The position numbers and the translations under genes were made by a program. Of a DNA stretch of 27,274 nt, positions 1 to 7,263 are shown piece by piece. How positions within the stretch are numbered: position 1 is the stretch's first letter; each line of letters starts with the position of its first letter. This DNA comes from JAAGZL01 sp050297535 (lineage in GTDB: Bacteria; Pseudomonadota; Gammaproteobacteria; Chromatiales; Chromatiaceae). A model generated the notes under the pieces. It saw only the letters and a program-made list of their open reading frames with translations, was not told the DNA's origin and searched no databases. The stretch is taken from positions 1 to 27,274 of the forward strand of contig JBNKSV010000030.1 in NCBI GenBank assembly GCA_050297535.1. The letters are read 5' to 3'.

Positions 1-190
1 GGCCCTTCTTCAGATCCTGCACCTCGGCACTCAGGGCCCTATTGCGTTGCTGCATCGTCTCCAGCTTGGACTTCTGCTCATCCAGCTCTTGGCGCAAGGC
101 ATGCACCTCCGCCATACTGCCCTCTCCCACCCAGAGATGGTACTGAAGCAGCAACAGCAGTACGATCAATATTCCGATAACTGTGCGCAT
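1..190 (-). CDS. ftsB: Cell division protein FtsB, N-terminal part (cut by window edge)
   Basis: The visible 63 residues begin with MRTVIGILIVLLLLLQYHLW, a short cytoplasmic tail and one membrane segment (about residues 4-20). A periplasmic heptad-like helix rich in L, E, Q and K follows (VHALRQELDEQKSKLETM), the start of the FtsB coiled coil. FtsB is the small bitopic divisome protein that forms the FtsQLB complex controlling septal peptidoglycan synthesis. Its place directly downstream of eno on the same strand is the normal gammaproteobacterial order and supports the call. The C-terminus lies outside the window. The ribosome site before the ATG is weak (no clear AGGAG), so translation may be modest or coupled to upstream structure. 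Confidence 0.9.
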   Translation of the reverse strand, partial: MRTVIGILIVLLLLLQYHLWVGEGSMAEVHALRQELDEQKSKLETMQQRNRALSAEVQDLKKG

Positions 191-222
191 AACCAAATAT
201 ATTATTGATACTCACGCCAATA

Positions 223-257
223 CGCAAAGAACGCCAGTAACACTGGCGTTCTTTGCG
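223..257 (-). terminator. Perfect 15-bp hairpin between eno and ftsB (possible attenuator/terminator)
   Basis: CGCAAAGAACGCCAG is followed by a 5-nt loop and its exact reverse complement. It lies 21 nt after the eno stop codon and about 33 nt before the ftsB start. There is no clear run of Us after the stem in the minus-strand transcript (the next bases read TATTGGCG), so a classical intrinsic terminator is uncertain. Partial termination or RNA processing that lowers ftsB relative to eno is an inference. Confidence 0.5.
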
Positions 258-278
258 CGTCTGAGAGAATAAACCTTC

Positions 279-1568
279 CTACCCTAGGATAATGCGACCG
301 GGGAATGCACCCATCCCGGCGTAGACCGCATCGGCGCCGAGCTGATCCTCAATGCGCATCAACTGGTTGTACTTGGCCACCCGATCGGAACGGCACAGGG
401 AACCGGTCTTGATCTGCCCGGTATTGGCCGCCACCACCAAGTCGGCGATGGTGGTATCCTCGGTCTCGCCGGAACGGTGTGACACCACGGCGGAATAGCC
501 TGCATCATGGGCCATATTGATGGCCTGCATGGTCTCGGTCAGGGTGCCGATCTGGTTGAATTTAATCAGGATGGAGTTGGTGATATTTTGCTCGATACCG
601 CGTGCCAGGATCTTGGTGTTGGTCACAAACAGATCATCACCCACCAACTGAATGCGGCTACCGAGCTTATCGGTCAATATCTTCCAGCCGTCCCAGTCGC
701 TCTCGTCCATGCCGTCTTCGATGGAGATAATCGGATACTGATCCACCAGGGCCGCCAGATAGTCTGCGAAACCTGCTGAGTCGAACTTGCGGCCCTCCGA
801 TGCCAGATCGTACATGCCGTCTTTATAGAACTCGGAACTGGCGGCATCCAGGGCCAGATGGATATCGCTGCCGGCCTTGAATCCGGCCTTGTCTATAGCC
901 TCCAGGATCACCTCAACCGCGGCCTCGTTGGACGGCAGATTGGGGGCAAAACCGCCTTCGTCACCCACGGCGGTATTCAAGCCACGTCCTTTCAAGACAC
1001 TCTTCAGGGCATGGAACACCTCGGCCCCATAGCGCACCGCCTCACGTATGGAGGGCGCGCCGGTGGGCATGATCATAAACTCCTGGATATCCACACTGTT
1101 ATCGGCATGGGCGCCGCCGTTGATGATGTTCATCATTGGCACCGGCATGCGGTAAGGTCCAGAGGAGAGATAGCGATACAGCGGTTGGCAGGACTCCTGG
1201 GCAGCGGCATGGGCGGCGGCCAGGGATACGGCCAGAATCGCGTTGGCGCCTAGGCGATCCTTGTTTTCGGTGCCGTCCAGTTCGATCATCTTGCGGTCTA
1301 AGGCCTCCTGATCCGAGACCTCCATACCGCTGATGGCAGAGTTCAGCTCACCGGCGATATTCGCCACCGCCTGCAACACACCCTTGCCACCAAAACGGCC
1401 CTTGTCCCCATCCCGCAATTCCAGCGCCTCACGTGAACCGGTGGAGGCTCCGGAAGGGGCAACGGCGCGACCAATGGCGCCATCGGCCGTGATCACATCG
1501 GCCTCAACGGTTGGATTACCCCGTGAGTCAAGGATCTCACGGCCACGGATATCTACTATCTCAGACAT
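279..1568 (-). CDS. eno: Enolase (phosphopyruvate hydratase)
   Basis: Converts 2-phosphoglycerate to phosphoenolpyruvate in glycolysis; also a component of the RNA degradosome in some gammaproteobacteria. The start is placed at the ATG giving MSEIVDIRGREILDSRGNPT, the canonical enolase N-terminus, with an AGGAGA site 5-6 nt upstream. A further 7 codons could be read from a TTG but do not match the family. The 429-residue product is close to the E. coli length of 432. Visible active-site segments include VGDEGGFAPN (catalytic Glu), SIEDGMDESDW and VGDDLFVTN (Mg-binding Glu and Asp) and VVSHRSGETEDT. It is the third gene of a pyrG-kdsA-eno-ftsB run; a REPIN separates it from kdsA, so its transcription or mRNA stability may be partly uncoupled from the genes before it. 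Confidence 0.98.
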   Translation of the reverse strand: MSEIVDIRGREILDSRGNPTVEADVITADGAIGRAVAPSGASTGSREALELRDGDKGRFGGKGVLQAVANIAGELNSAISGMEVSDQEALDRKMIELDGTENKDRLGANAILAVSLAAAHAAAQESCQPLYRYLSSGPYRMPVPMMNIINGGAHADNSVDIQEFMIMPTGAPSIREAVRYGAEVFHALKSVLKGRGLNTAVGDEGGFAPNLPSNEAAVEVILEAIDKAGFKAGSDIHLALDAASSEFYKDGMYDLASEGRKFDSAGFADYLAALVDQYPIISIEDGMDESDWDGWKILTDKLGSRIQLVGDDLFVTNTKILARGIEQNITNSILIKFNQIGTLTETMQAINMAHDAGYSAVVSHRSGETEDTTIADLVVAANTGQIKTGSLCRSDRVAKYNQLMRIEDQLGADAVYAGMGAFPGRIILG

Positions 1569-1605
1569 TATTTTCTCCTGAACAGACAAACCTATTTAGA
1601 TCTTT

Positions 1606-1670
1606 GTAGGAGCCCAGTCCCCTGGGCGAAAACAGAGGCTAATATCGCCCACAGGCGTGGGCTCCTGCAC
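1606..1670. repeat. REPIN: two inverted REP (GTAG-type) palindromes between kdsA and eno
   Basis: The left unit (1606-1629) reads GTAGGAGCCCAG then CCTGGGCGA. The right unit (about 1645-1670) is the inverted version, whose complement reads GTGCAGGAGCCCA then TGTGGGCGA. Each unit has an internal GCCCA/TGGGC stem and the pair faces inward. The same unit occurs three times at 23468-23562. The GTAG head and hairpin body match the known architecture of REP elements mobilised by RAYT (REP-associated tyrosine transposase) proteins. No RAYT gene is present in this window. Confidence 0.8.
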
Positions 1671-1686
1671 GATAAAATGATCCCGA

Positions 1687-2505
1687 TTATAACGAACCAG
1701 GCTTAACAGTCCTATCAATCGCCTGCAGCATCACTAACAATTCTCTCAGCTTATCCAGGGGCCAAGAATTGGGACCATCGCTCAGGGCCTTTTCCGGATT
1801 CGGATGGGTTTCCATAAACAACCCGGCAACGCCAACCGCCACCGCCGCCCGCGCCAGGACCGGCACGAACTCCCGTTGTCCGCCAGAGCTTGCGCCCTGC
1901 CCGCCCGGCAACTGCACGGAGTGGGTAGCATCGAACACCACCGGACATCCGGTCTCGCGCAGCACCGCCAGGGAGCGCATATCCGAGACCAGGTTGTTAT
2001 AACCAAAGGAGGCACCGCGCTCGCATACCATGATCTGTTCATTGCCAGCGGCCTTGGCCTTAGCCACCACATGCTGCATATCCCAGGGCGCCAGGAACTG
2101 TCCTTTCTTAATATTGATCGGTTTGTCGGTAGCGGCCACGGCCTGGATAAAGTTGGTCTGACGACAGAGGAAGGCCGGGGTCTGCAACACATCCACCACA
2201 TCCGCCACCTCATCCAGAGGCGTATCTTCGTGTACATCGGTCAGCACCGGCACACCTATCTGTTCTCGCACCAGCTGCAGGATACGTAGACCCTCCTCTA
2301 TACCAGGACCGCGATAACTGTCTCCGGAGGAGCGATTTGCCTTGTCGAAGGAGGATTTGAATACGAATGGCATACCCAGCTCAGAGGTAATCTCCTTGAG
2401 CTGCGCTGCTGTTTCCAGGATCAGCCCTTCACTTTCGATGACACATGGACCGGCGATCAGAAACAGCGGCTTATCCGGCCCTGCATCGAAACCACAGAGT
2501 TTCAT
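1687..2505 (-). CDS. kdsA: 3-deoxy-8-phosphooctulonate (KDO-8-phosphate) synthase
   Basis: Condenses phosphoenolpyruvate with arabinose-5-phosphate to give KDO-8-phosphate for LPS inner core. The start is set at the ATG that overlaps the pyrG stop in an ATGA (start base 2505, pyrG TGA ending at 2502), giving MKLCGFDAGPDKP and a 272-residue protein. An in-frame extension of 7 codons would lie inside pyrG and is not needed. Family motifs include FLIAGPCVIESEG, FVFKSSFDKANRSS, a QTNF segment and DATHSVQLPG. Position 21 is Cys (AGPC) where the E. coli metal-independent enzyme has Asn. Together with THSVQ, METHP and SDGPN this fits the metal-dependent class known from Aquifex; that assignment is inference from motifs. 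It is translationally coupled to pyrG. Confidence 0.97.
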   Translation of the reverse strand: MKLCGFDAGPDKPLFLIAGPCVIESEGLILETAAQLKEITSELGMPFVFKSSFDKANRSSGDSYRGPGIEEGLRILQLVREQIGVPVLTDVHEDTPLDEVADVVDVLQTPAFLCRQTNFIQAVAATDKPINIKKGQFLAPWDMQHVVAKAKAAGNEQIMVCERGASFGYNNLVSDMRSLAVLRETGCPVVFDATHSVQLPGGQGASSGGQREFVPVLARAAVAVGVAGLFMETHPNPEKALSDGPNSWPLDKLRELLVMLQAIDRTVKPGSL

Positions 2506-4151
2506 GCCGGTTCCGCCACCCGGCACTGTCTGCCCTGATATTCCAGGGCGGCCTTAACAAAGCCAGTAAAAAGTGGATGTCCATCTCTGGGGGTGGAGGT
2601 GAACTCAGGATGAAACTGGCTGGCGATAAACCAGGGATGCTGCGGTATCTCTATCATCTCCATCAATCTGCCGTCTATGGAGCGGGCACTGATCTTCAGA
2701 CCGGCCTGCTCTAGCTGTTCCAGATATTTATTGTTGAATTCATAGCGATGACGGTGGCGCTCCCGGATAACCGCCTTACCGTACATCTCATAGGCGCGAC
2801 TACCTTCATCCAGACGGCTCTCCTGGGCACCCAGACGCATGGTGCCACCCAGATCAGAGTTCTCGTTCCTCTTCTCGGTCTGACCATCTGGGTTTAGCCA
2901 TTCGGTGATCAGTGCGATAACCGGATGCGGTGTCTGACGATCAAACTCGGTGCTATGCGCCCCCTCCAGACCGGCCACGTTGCGGGCATACTCGATCACC
3001 GCTACCTGCATACCCAGACAGATACCCAGATACGGCACATCATTCTCACGCGCAAATTTAACAGCAGAGATCTTGCCTTCAACACCCCTGTCGCCAAAGC
3101 CTCCGGGCACCAGTATGGCGTCCACCCCCTCCAGACAGGAGGTGCCATCTGCCTCAATATCCTCGGAATCCATGTATATAATCTTCACCTTGGTACGGGT
3201 GTGGATACCTGCATGCACCAAGGCCTCGGTCAGACTTTTATAGGCCTCGGTCAGATGCATATATTTACCGACCATGGCGATCTTGACCTCGCTTGCGGCC
3301 TGCTCCAGGCCGTCTATTACCCGATACCACTCCGTGAGATCCGCAGGGGGAACGTCTAATTTAAACTGGCGCACCACGATCTCATCCAGGGACTGCTCAT
3401 GCAGCAGCAATGGGATACGGTAGATATGGTCTGCATCCGGGGCGGAGATAACGGCCTCTTCCGCCACGTTGGTAAAGAGTGAAATCTTGCGGCGTTCACC
3501 ATCCGGCAACGGATGATCGCTACGGCAGAACAGGATATCCGGCTGGATACCGATGGACCTCAGCTCCTTCACGGAGTGTTGGGTTGGCTTGGTCTTCACC
3601 TCGCCAGCGGTCTTGATATATGGCACCAGGGTAAGGTGCATAAACAGGGCGTTTTCATGGCCCATCTCCACACCCATCTGGCGAATGGCCTCCAGAAAAG
3701 GCAGGGATTCGATATCACCCACGGTTCCACCGATCTCAACCAGGCATACATCCGCGTCGCCTGCACCCAGCAACACGCTTTCCCGGATTTCATTGGTGAT
3801 ATGGGGAATAACCTGCACCGTACCGCCCAGATAGTCTCCACGTCGCTCCTTGCGGATCACACTGTCGTAGATCTGTCCCGTGGTAAAGTTGTTGCTCTTC
3901 CCCATGGTGGTGCGCACGAAGCGCTCATAATGCCCAAGATCCAGATCGGTCTCGGCCCCGTCATCGGTGACAAAGACCTCTCCATGCTGAAACGGGCTCA
4001 TGGTGCCAGGGTCCACGTTTATGTATGGATCCAGCTTGATCATGGTGACTTTGAGACCGCGGGCTTCCAACAATGCGCCCAGCGACGCCGACGCAATTCC
4101 TTTGCCCAGAGAAGAGACAACACCGCCCGTTATAAATACGAATTTGCTCAT
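2502..4151 (-). CDS. pyrG: CTP synthase (glutamine-hydrolysing)
   Basis: Makes CTP from UTP, ATP and glutamine. It has 549 residues against 545 in E. coli. The N-terminal synthetase domain starts MSKFVFITGGVVSSLGKG (P-loop-like ATP site) and continues with the near-invariant DPYINVDPGTMSP and HGEVFVTDDGAETDLDLGHY. The C-terminal class I glutaminase domain shows the oxyanion strand VPGGFGDRG, the nucleophile elbow LGICLGMQ (Cys near residue 380) and the HPEFTSTP segment holding His and Glu of the triad. An AGTAGG site precedes the ATG. It is the first gene of the minus-strand run and shares its 247-bp upstream region with the divergent FNR-type regulator. Confidence 0.98.
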   Translation of the reverse strand: MSKFVFITGGVVSSLGKGIASASLGALLEARGLKVTMIKLDPYINVDPGTMSPFQHGEVFVTDDGAETDLDLGHYERFVRTTMGKSNNFTTGQIYDSVIRKERRGDYLGGTVQVIPHITNEIRESVLLGAGDADVCLVEIGGTVGDIESLPFLEAIRQMGVEMGHENALFMHLTLVPYIKTAGEVKTKPTQHSVKELRSIGIQPDILFCRSDHPLPDGERRKISLFTNVAEEAVISAPDADHIYRIPLLLHEQSLDEIVVRQFKLDVPPADLTEWYRVIDGLEQAASEVKIAMVGKYMHLTEAYKSLTEALVHAGIHTRTKVKIIYMDSEDIEADGTSCLEGVDAILVPGGFGDRGVEGKISAVKFARENDVPYLGICLGMQVAVIEYARNVAGLEGAHSTEFDRQTPHPVIALITEWLNPDGQTEKRNENSDLGGTMRLGAQESRLDEGSRAYEMYGKAVIRERHRHRYEFNNKYLEQLEQAGLKISARSIDGRLMEMIEIPQHPWFIASQFHPEFTSTPRDGHPLFTGFVKAALEYQGRQCRVAEPA

Positions 4152-4278
4152 GAAACCTACTTAATTTAGTTGTGGAAAACTTGCTACTTGGACGGCATTA
4201 CAAGTTACCAGAACCAGGCTGCTTCTACAATCGCATATACGCCAATTATTGACCGTGTCTTGTTTAATGACTGCACGG

Positions 4279-4305
4279 TAAGGAAATAACCATGTGCTTT
4301 CCTTA
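4279..4305. other. 8-bp inverted repeat in the pyrG/fnr-like divergent intergenic region
   Basis: TAAGGAAA and TTTCCTTA are separated by 11 nt. It sits between the pyrG start and the FNR box, where it could be an operator or a hairpin in a leader. No known factor is recognised; it may be chance. Confidence 0.3.
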
Positions 4306-4337
4306 ACGTTCATATGTTTATTCATGATTGTTTTTTC

Positions 4338-4387
4338 TTGATCTACGTCAATTAAAATTGCAAAATGCCCCGATTATAAGAGACACA
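4338..4387 (+). promoter_or_regulatory. Candidate class II FNR-type promoter upstream of the FNR-like gene
   Basis: TTGAT-CTAC-GTCAA at 4338-4351 matches 9 of 10 positions of the FNR consensus TTGAT-N4-ATCAA. A -10-like TATAAG lies at 4375-4380. Transcription starting about 7 nt later (around 4387) would put the centre of the FNR site near -41.5 to -42, the classical class II activator position. The leader would be only about 12 nt, with AAGG as ribosome site 8 nt before the GTG. The site could equally be used for autorepression. The geometry is read directly; use by the adjacent gene product is inference. Confidence 0.65.
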
Positions 4388-4398
4388 AGGTCCGAACT

Positions 4399-5154
4399 GT
4401 GACGAAGAGTAAGATCATTTCTATTGAGAGAAAAAGGCCGCGTTGTGAGGTATGCAATGTAGCTACCCTGATCCTTCCTGAATACCACACAGACGAAGAA
4501 CTGGAACTGTTCGAGGCCATGATCACCCATTGTTACGCGGTGCATCGCGGTGACTACATCTTTCACGCCGGGGATACATTCAAGAGTATCTACGCCATTA
4601 AATCCGGTTCTATCAAGACCTATACCAGAAAAGAGGCCGGCAACGATCAGATAACCGGATTCTATCTCTCCGGTGAACTGCTAGGACTGGAGGCCATTGA
4701 GGAGGGGGTGCACCACTGCTCCGCCAAGGCCCTGGAGACCTCAGCAGTTTGCGAGATACCGTTTGATAGCCTGGAACAACTAAGCTCTTCCATCCCGCAA
4801 CTGCAACGCAAGCTGTACCGCCTGTTCAGCAAAGAGATATACCAGGACACCAACCTCCTGACCCTGCTTGGCAGTAAAAACGCGGAAGAGCGGCTTGCGG
4901 GGTTCCTGCTGGATTTCTCCAGTCGTTTCAAGAAACGCGGGTTCTCGTCCACCGACTTTTATCTCAGTATGTCCCGCAATGACATCGGCAGCTACCTTGG
5001 CCTGGCCGTAGAGACAGTCAGCCGCCTATTCACCCGCTTTCACGATGAGGACATCCTGCATGTAGAGCGCAAACACGTGCAGCTAAAAGATGTAGACAGA
5101 ATCAAAGATATATTCCACGGCAACGGCTACAACCACCAGAAAAAACAGGCCTAA
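4399..5154 (+). CDS. FNR/CRP-family transcriptional regulator with incomplete Fe-S cysteine set
   Basis: A 251-residue CRP/FNR regulator, close to FNR in its cyclic-nucleotide-binding-like core (YAIKSGSIKTYT, QITGFYLSGELLG, LETSAVCEIPF), its NAEERLAGFL hinge and its winged-helix domain (DIGSYLGLAVETVSRLF). The recognition helix keeps the E-x-x-S-R of FNR, predicting TTGAT half-sites, and such a site lies in its own promoter. E. coli FNR binds its oxygen-sensing [4Fe-4S] cluster through C20, C23, C29 and C122. Here C16, C19 and C118 align with C20, C23 and C122, but the third position is Ile25 (codon ATC). C45 and C107 are extra cysteines that might substitute. The gene starts with GTG and ends 2 nt from the convergent dnaQ stop. 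It could be an FNR (Anr/EtrA) orthologue with altered cluster chemistry or a specialised paralogue. Confidence 0.9.
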   Translation: MTKSKIISIERKRPRCEVCNVATLILPEYHTDEELELFEAMITHCYAVHRGDYIFHAGDTFKSIYAIKSGSIKTYTRKEAGNDQITGFYLSGELLGLEAIEEGVHHCSAKALETSAVCEIPFDSLEQLSSSIPQLQRKLYRLFSKEIYQDTNLLTLLGSKNAEERLAGFLLDFSSRFKKRGFSSTDFYLSMSRNDIGSYLGLAVETVSRLFTRFHDEDILHVERKHVQLKDVDRIKDIFHGNGYNHQKKQA

Positions 5155-5156
5155 CC

Positions 5157-5870
5157 TTACCCAGTTTCACCACGCCAGACACAAACACCAGCAGTTTTTT
5201 CTATCGCATCCAGACGCTCATTGTGGGCCTGCAGCTCCTGCTCACTCGCGGCTACCACCCTAAGGGCCGGGCGATCACCGGAAACGGCCCTTATCTCTGC
5301 TTCTCCGGTTCCATCAATCCCAGAGGAAAAGCCATCCAGCAGCAGCGCGGTCTGACCACCGGTCATGGCCAGATAGACATCGGATAGGATCTCAGCGTCC
5401 AGCAAAGCGCCGTGCAACTCACGGTGGCTGTTGTCTATCTCGTAGCGTTTACACAGGGCATCCAGGCTGTTGCGCTGCCCAGGATGCATCTTCTTGGCCA
5501 GCACCAGGGTATCAACCACGGTACAGTAATCAGATAGCCGCCCCCATTCCCCATCCAGCTGAGACAATTCGTTGTTTATAAATCCCACATCAAACGGAGC
5601 ATTGTGGATAATCAATTCCGCGCCCGAGACATAATCTATAAAGTCCTGAGCAATGTCGGCAAAGCGCGGTTTATCCTCCAGAAACTCATTAGTGATGCCA
5701 TGCACATCTATCGCCGCCGCATCAATCTCCCGGTCCGGCTGCAGATACTGATGGAACTGGTTGCCGGTCAGGCGGCGATCCACCAGTTCCACACAACCTA
5801 TCTCGATGATCTTGTGGCCCTGTTGTGGTTCCAGACCTGTGGTTTCGGTATCCAGTACGATTTGTCGCAT
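5157..5870 (-). CDS. dnaQ: DNA polymerase III epsilon subunit (3'-5' proofreading exonuclease)
   Basis: Proofreading exonuclease of the replicase. The DEDDh motifs are all visible: Exo I DTET with D7 and E9, Exo II HNAPFD with D94, and Exo III HGALLDAE with H153 and D158. They correspond to E. coli D12, E14, D103, H162 and D167. The length (237) is near the E. coli 243. After the exonuclease domain a linker and tail (about 180-237) should carry the alpha-subunit contact. The ATG lies 1 nt after the rnhA stop, with GGGAG inside the end of rnhA as ribosome site, so the two genes are translationally coupled. The co-oriented arrangement is as in pseudomonads, unlike the divergent E. coli pair. 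Confidence 0.96.
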   Translation of the reverse strand: MRQIVLDTETTGLEPQQGHKIIEIGCVELVDRRLTGNQFHQYLQPDREIDAAAIDVHGITNEFLEDKPRFADIAQDFIDYVSGAELIIHNAPFDVGFINNELSQLDGEWGRLSDYCTVVDTLVLAKKMHPGQRNSLDALCKRYEIDNSHRELHGALLDAEILSDVYLAMTGGQTALLLDGFSSGIDGTGEAEIRAVSGDRPALRVVAASEQELQAHNERLDAIEKTAGVCVWRGETG

Positions 5871-5871
5871 A

Positions 5872-6312
5872 TCAACTCCCTAACTCATCAATACCTTTGT
5901 TGGCCAAAGAGTCTGCCAATTCGTTGTCCGCGTGACCGGCATGCCCCTTCACCCAATCCCAGACTACATCATGCCTCACGACCAACTCATCCAGCTCCAG
6001 CCACAGGTCGCTGTTCTTCACCGGTTGCTTACCCGCAGTACGCCAACCATTACGCTTCCAGTTATGAATCCACTCGGTGATACCCTTCTGCACATATTTG
6101 GAATCCGTAGTCACCCGCACAGAGGCGGGACGAGTCAGTTGTTCCAGGGCCATGATCACCGCCTTCAGCTCCATGCGATTATTGGTGGTCTCCTTCTCTC
6201 CCCCGTAGAGCTGTTTCTCCTTACCCTTAAAACGCAGCACCGCGCCCCAGCCGCCTGGTCCAGGATTGCCGCGGCAGGCGCCGTCCGTAAATATTTCCAC
6301 CCTATCAGACAT
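5872..6312 (-). CDS. rnhA: Ribonuclease HI
   Basis: Degrades the RNA strand of RNA-DNA hybrids (R-loops, Okazaki primers). The 146-residue protein keeps every catalytic residue at the E. coli numbering: D10 (EIFTDGACRGNPGPGGWG), E48 (NNRMELKA), D70 (VTTDSKYV), H124 (VKGHAGH) and D134 (NELAD). The basic handle region (WIHNWKRNGWRTAGKQPVKN) is present. It is preceded by the methyltransferase gene, 14 nt away on the same strand, and followed directly by dnaQ. Confidence 0.98.
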   Translation of the reverse strand: MSDRVEIFTDGACRGNPGPGGWGAVLRFKGKEKQLYGGEKETTNNRMELKAVIMALEQLTRPASVRVTTDSKYVQKGITEWIHNWKRNGWRTAGKQPVKNSDLWLELDELVVRHDVVWDWVKGHAGHADNELADSLANKGIDELGS

Positions 6313-6326
6313 AATGAATAGATCTT

Positions 6327-7091
6327 CTAACCTCTTGTCGTTGGCTCCAACATCTTGCCTCTCACTATCTTTGGCCTCTTGCGCCGGACCGGTTTTACCG
6401 GCGTAAATGTGGATGTCCGCTTTACCGCCTGAACCACATAGCCAGCCGAGAAAAATGGAAAATACTTGGAACTAAGTTTCTCCATAAACAGCAGCCGGTT
6501 CATCATAGACTCACTCTTCAACGGCGGACGGTACATCACCGGTTTTATAAGCTCTACATCAAAATCCAGCAGGCGCAGCCAATCCTGCAACCGAAACAGG
6601 GATATAAAATGCGCGCACCAGGGGATCATACCTTTACGCTGAAGCAAAAGCTTATACAACCCCCAGATACTCCAAGGGTTGAAGCCGGTGATGATGACAC
6701 GGCCCTCCGGGATCAACACCCTTTCCGCCTCCCGCAACACCTGATGCGGATTAGCGCTGAAATCCAAGGTGTGGGGCAACAACACCACATCCACGCTATC
6801 TGAGGCTATGGGAAGACGCGGAATATCCACCTGGGCATCCAGCCTGACTGCATCTGAGCTCTTATCCGTTGCCAGCACCAGGCAACTGCCGATGCGGCAC
6901 TCCTGCATGACATCATCCAGACAGCCAGCCATACCCAACTGAATCAGATAATAGCCAAAAAGCTGCTGAACCAATTCGTGCAGACAGGCCTTTTCCTGCT
7001 CCAGATAGGCCAGCCCCGGCTGTTGCCCAAACCATCTGCGCATACTCGTGGCAAGGTCTTGTTCCGATGTGTAAAAACGTCTCTTAGCCAT
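6327..7091 (-). CDS. YafS-like SAM-dependent methyltransferase-fold protein
   Basis: A 254-residue class I methyltransferase-fold protein of unknown substrate. The usual GxGxG SAM loop is degenerate (IGSCLVLATD), while later motifs are clear: SDSVDVVLLPHTLDFSANP, then LREAERVLIPEGRVIITGFNP. The C-terminus is strongly basic (VRRKRPKIVRGK). The family is the one encoded beside rnhA in many gammaproteobacteria (yafS in E. coli, between gloB and rnhA), and the context supports orthology. Here it is the first gene of a methyltransferase-rnhA-dnaQ run. It is transcribed away from mltD across a 172-bp gap in which gloB would normally be expected. Substrate and even catalytic activity are unknown. 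Confidence 0.85.
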   Translation of the reverse strand: MAKRRFYTSEQDLATSMRRWFGQQPGLAYLEQEKACLHELVQQLFGYYLIQLGMAGCLDDVMQECRIGSCLVLATDKSSDAVRLDAQVDIPRLPIASDSVDVVLLPHTLDFSANPHQVLREAERVLIPEGRVIITGFNPWSIWGLYKLLLQRKGMIPWCAHFISLFRLQDWLRLLDFDVELIKPVMYRPPLKSESMMNRLLFMEKLSSKYFPFFSAGYVVQAVKRTSTFTPVKPVRRKRPKIVRGKMLEPTTRG

Positions 7092-7263
7092 GTTTCTGGA
7101 AATATGTGCCAGGGTAATTTAAGACCGATGGAACTATGATACTTGGAAATGGCCAGAAGGCCAGCGGCGTTTTTTGGATGGAAATGCCCAGGGTTATTCA
7201 GTATAGTTTGCCGCTCGTGTTCCACCCTAGTCATACATAAGAATTAAAGCAGTTAGCAGATTC

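Noticed and set aside
1569..1589. Seven-codon N-terminal extension of enolase from a TTG
   Set aside because: The AGGAGA ribosome site lies inside the extension and fits the downstream ATG, which gives the canonical enolase N-terminus.
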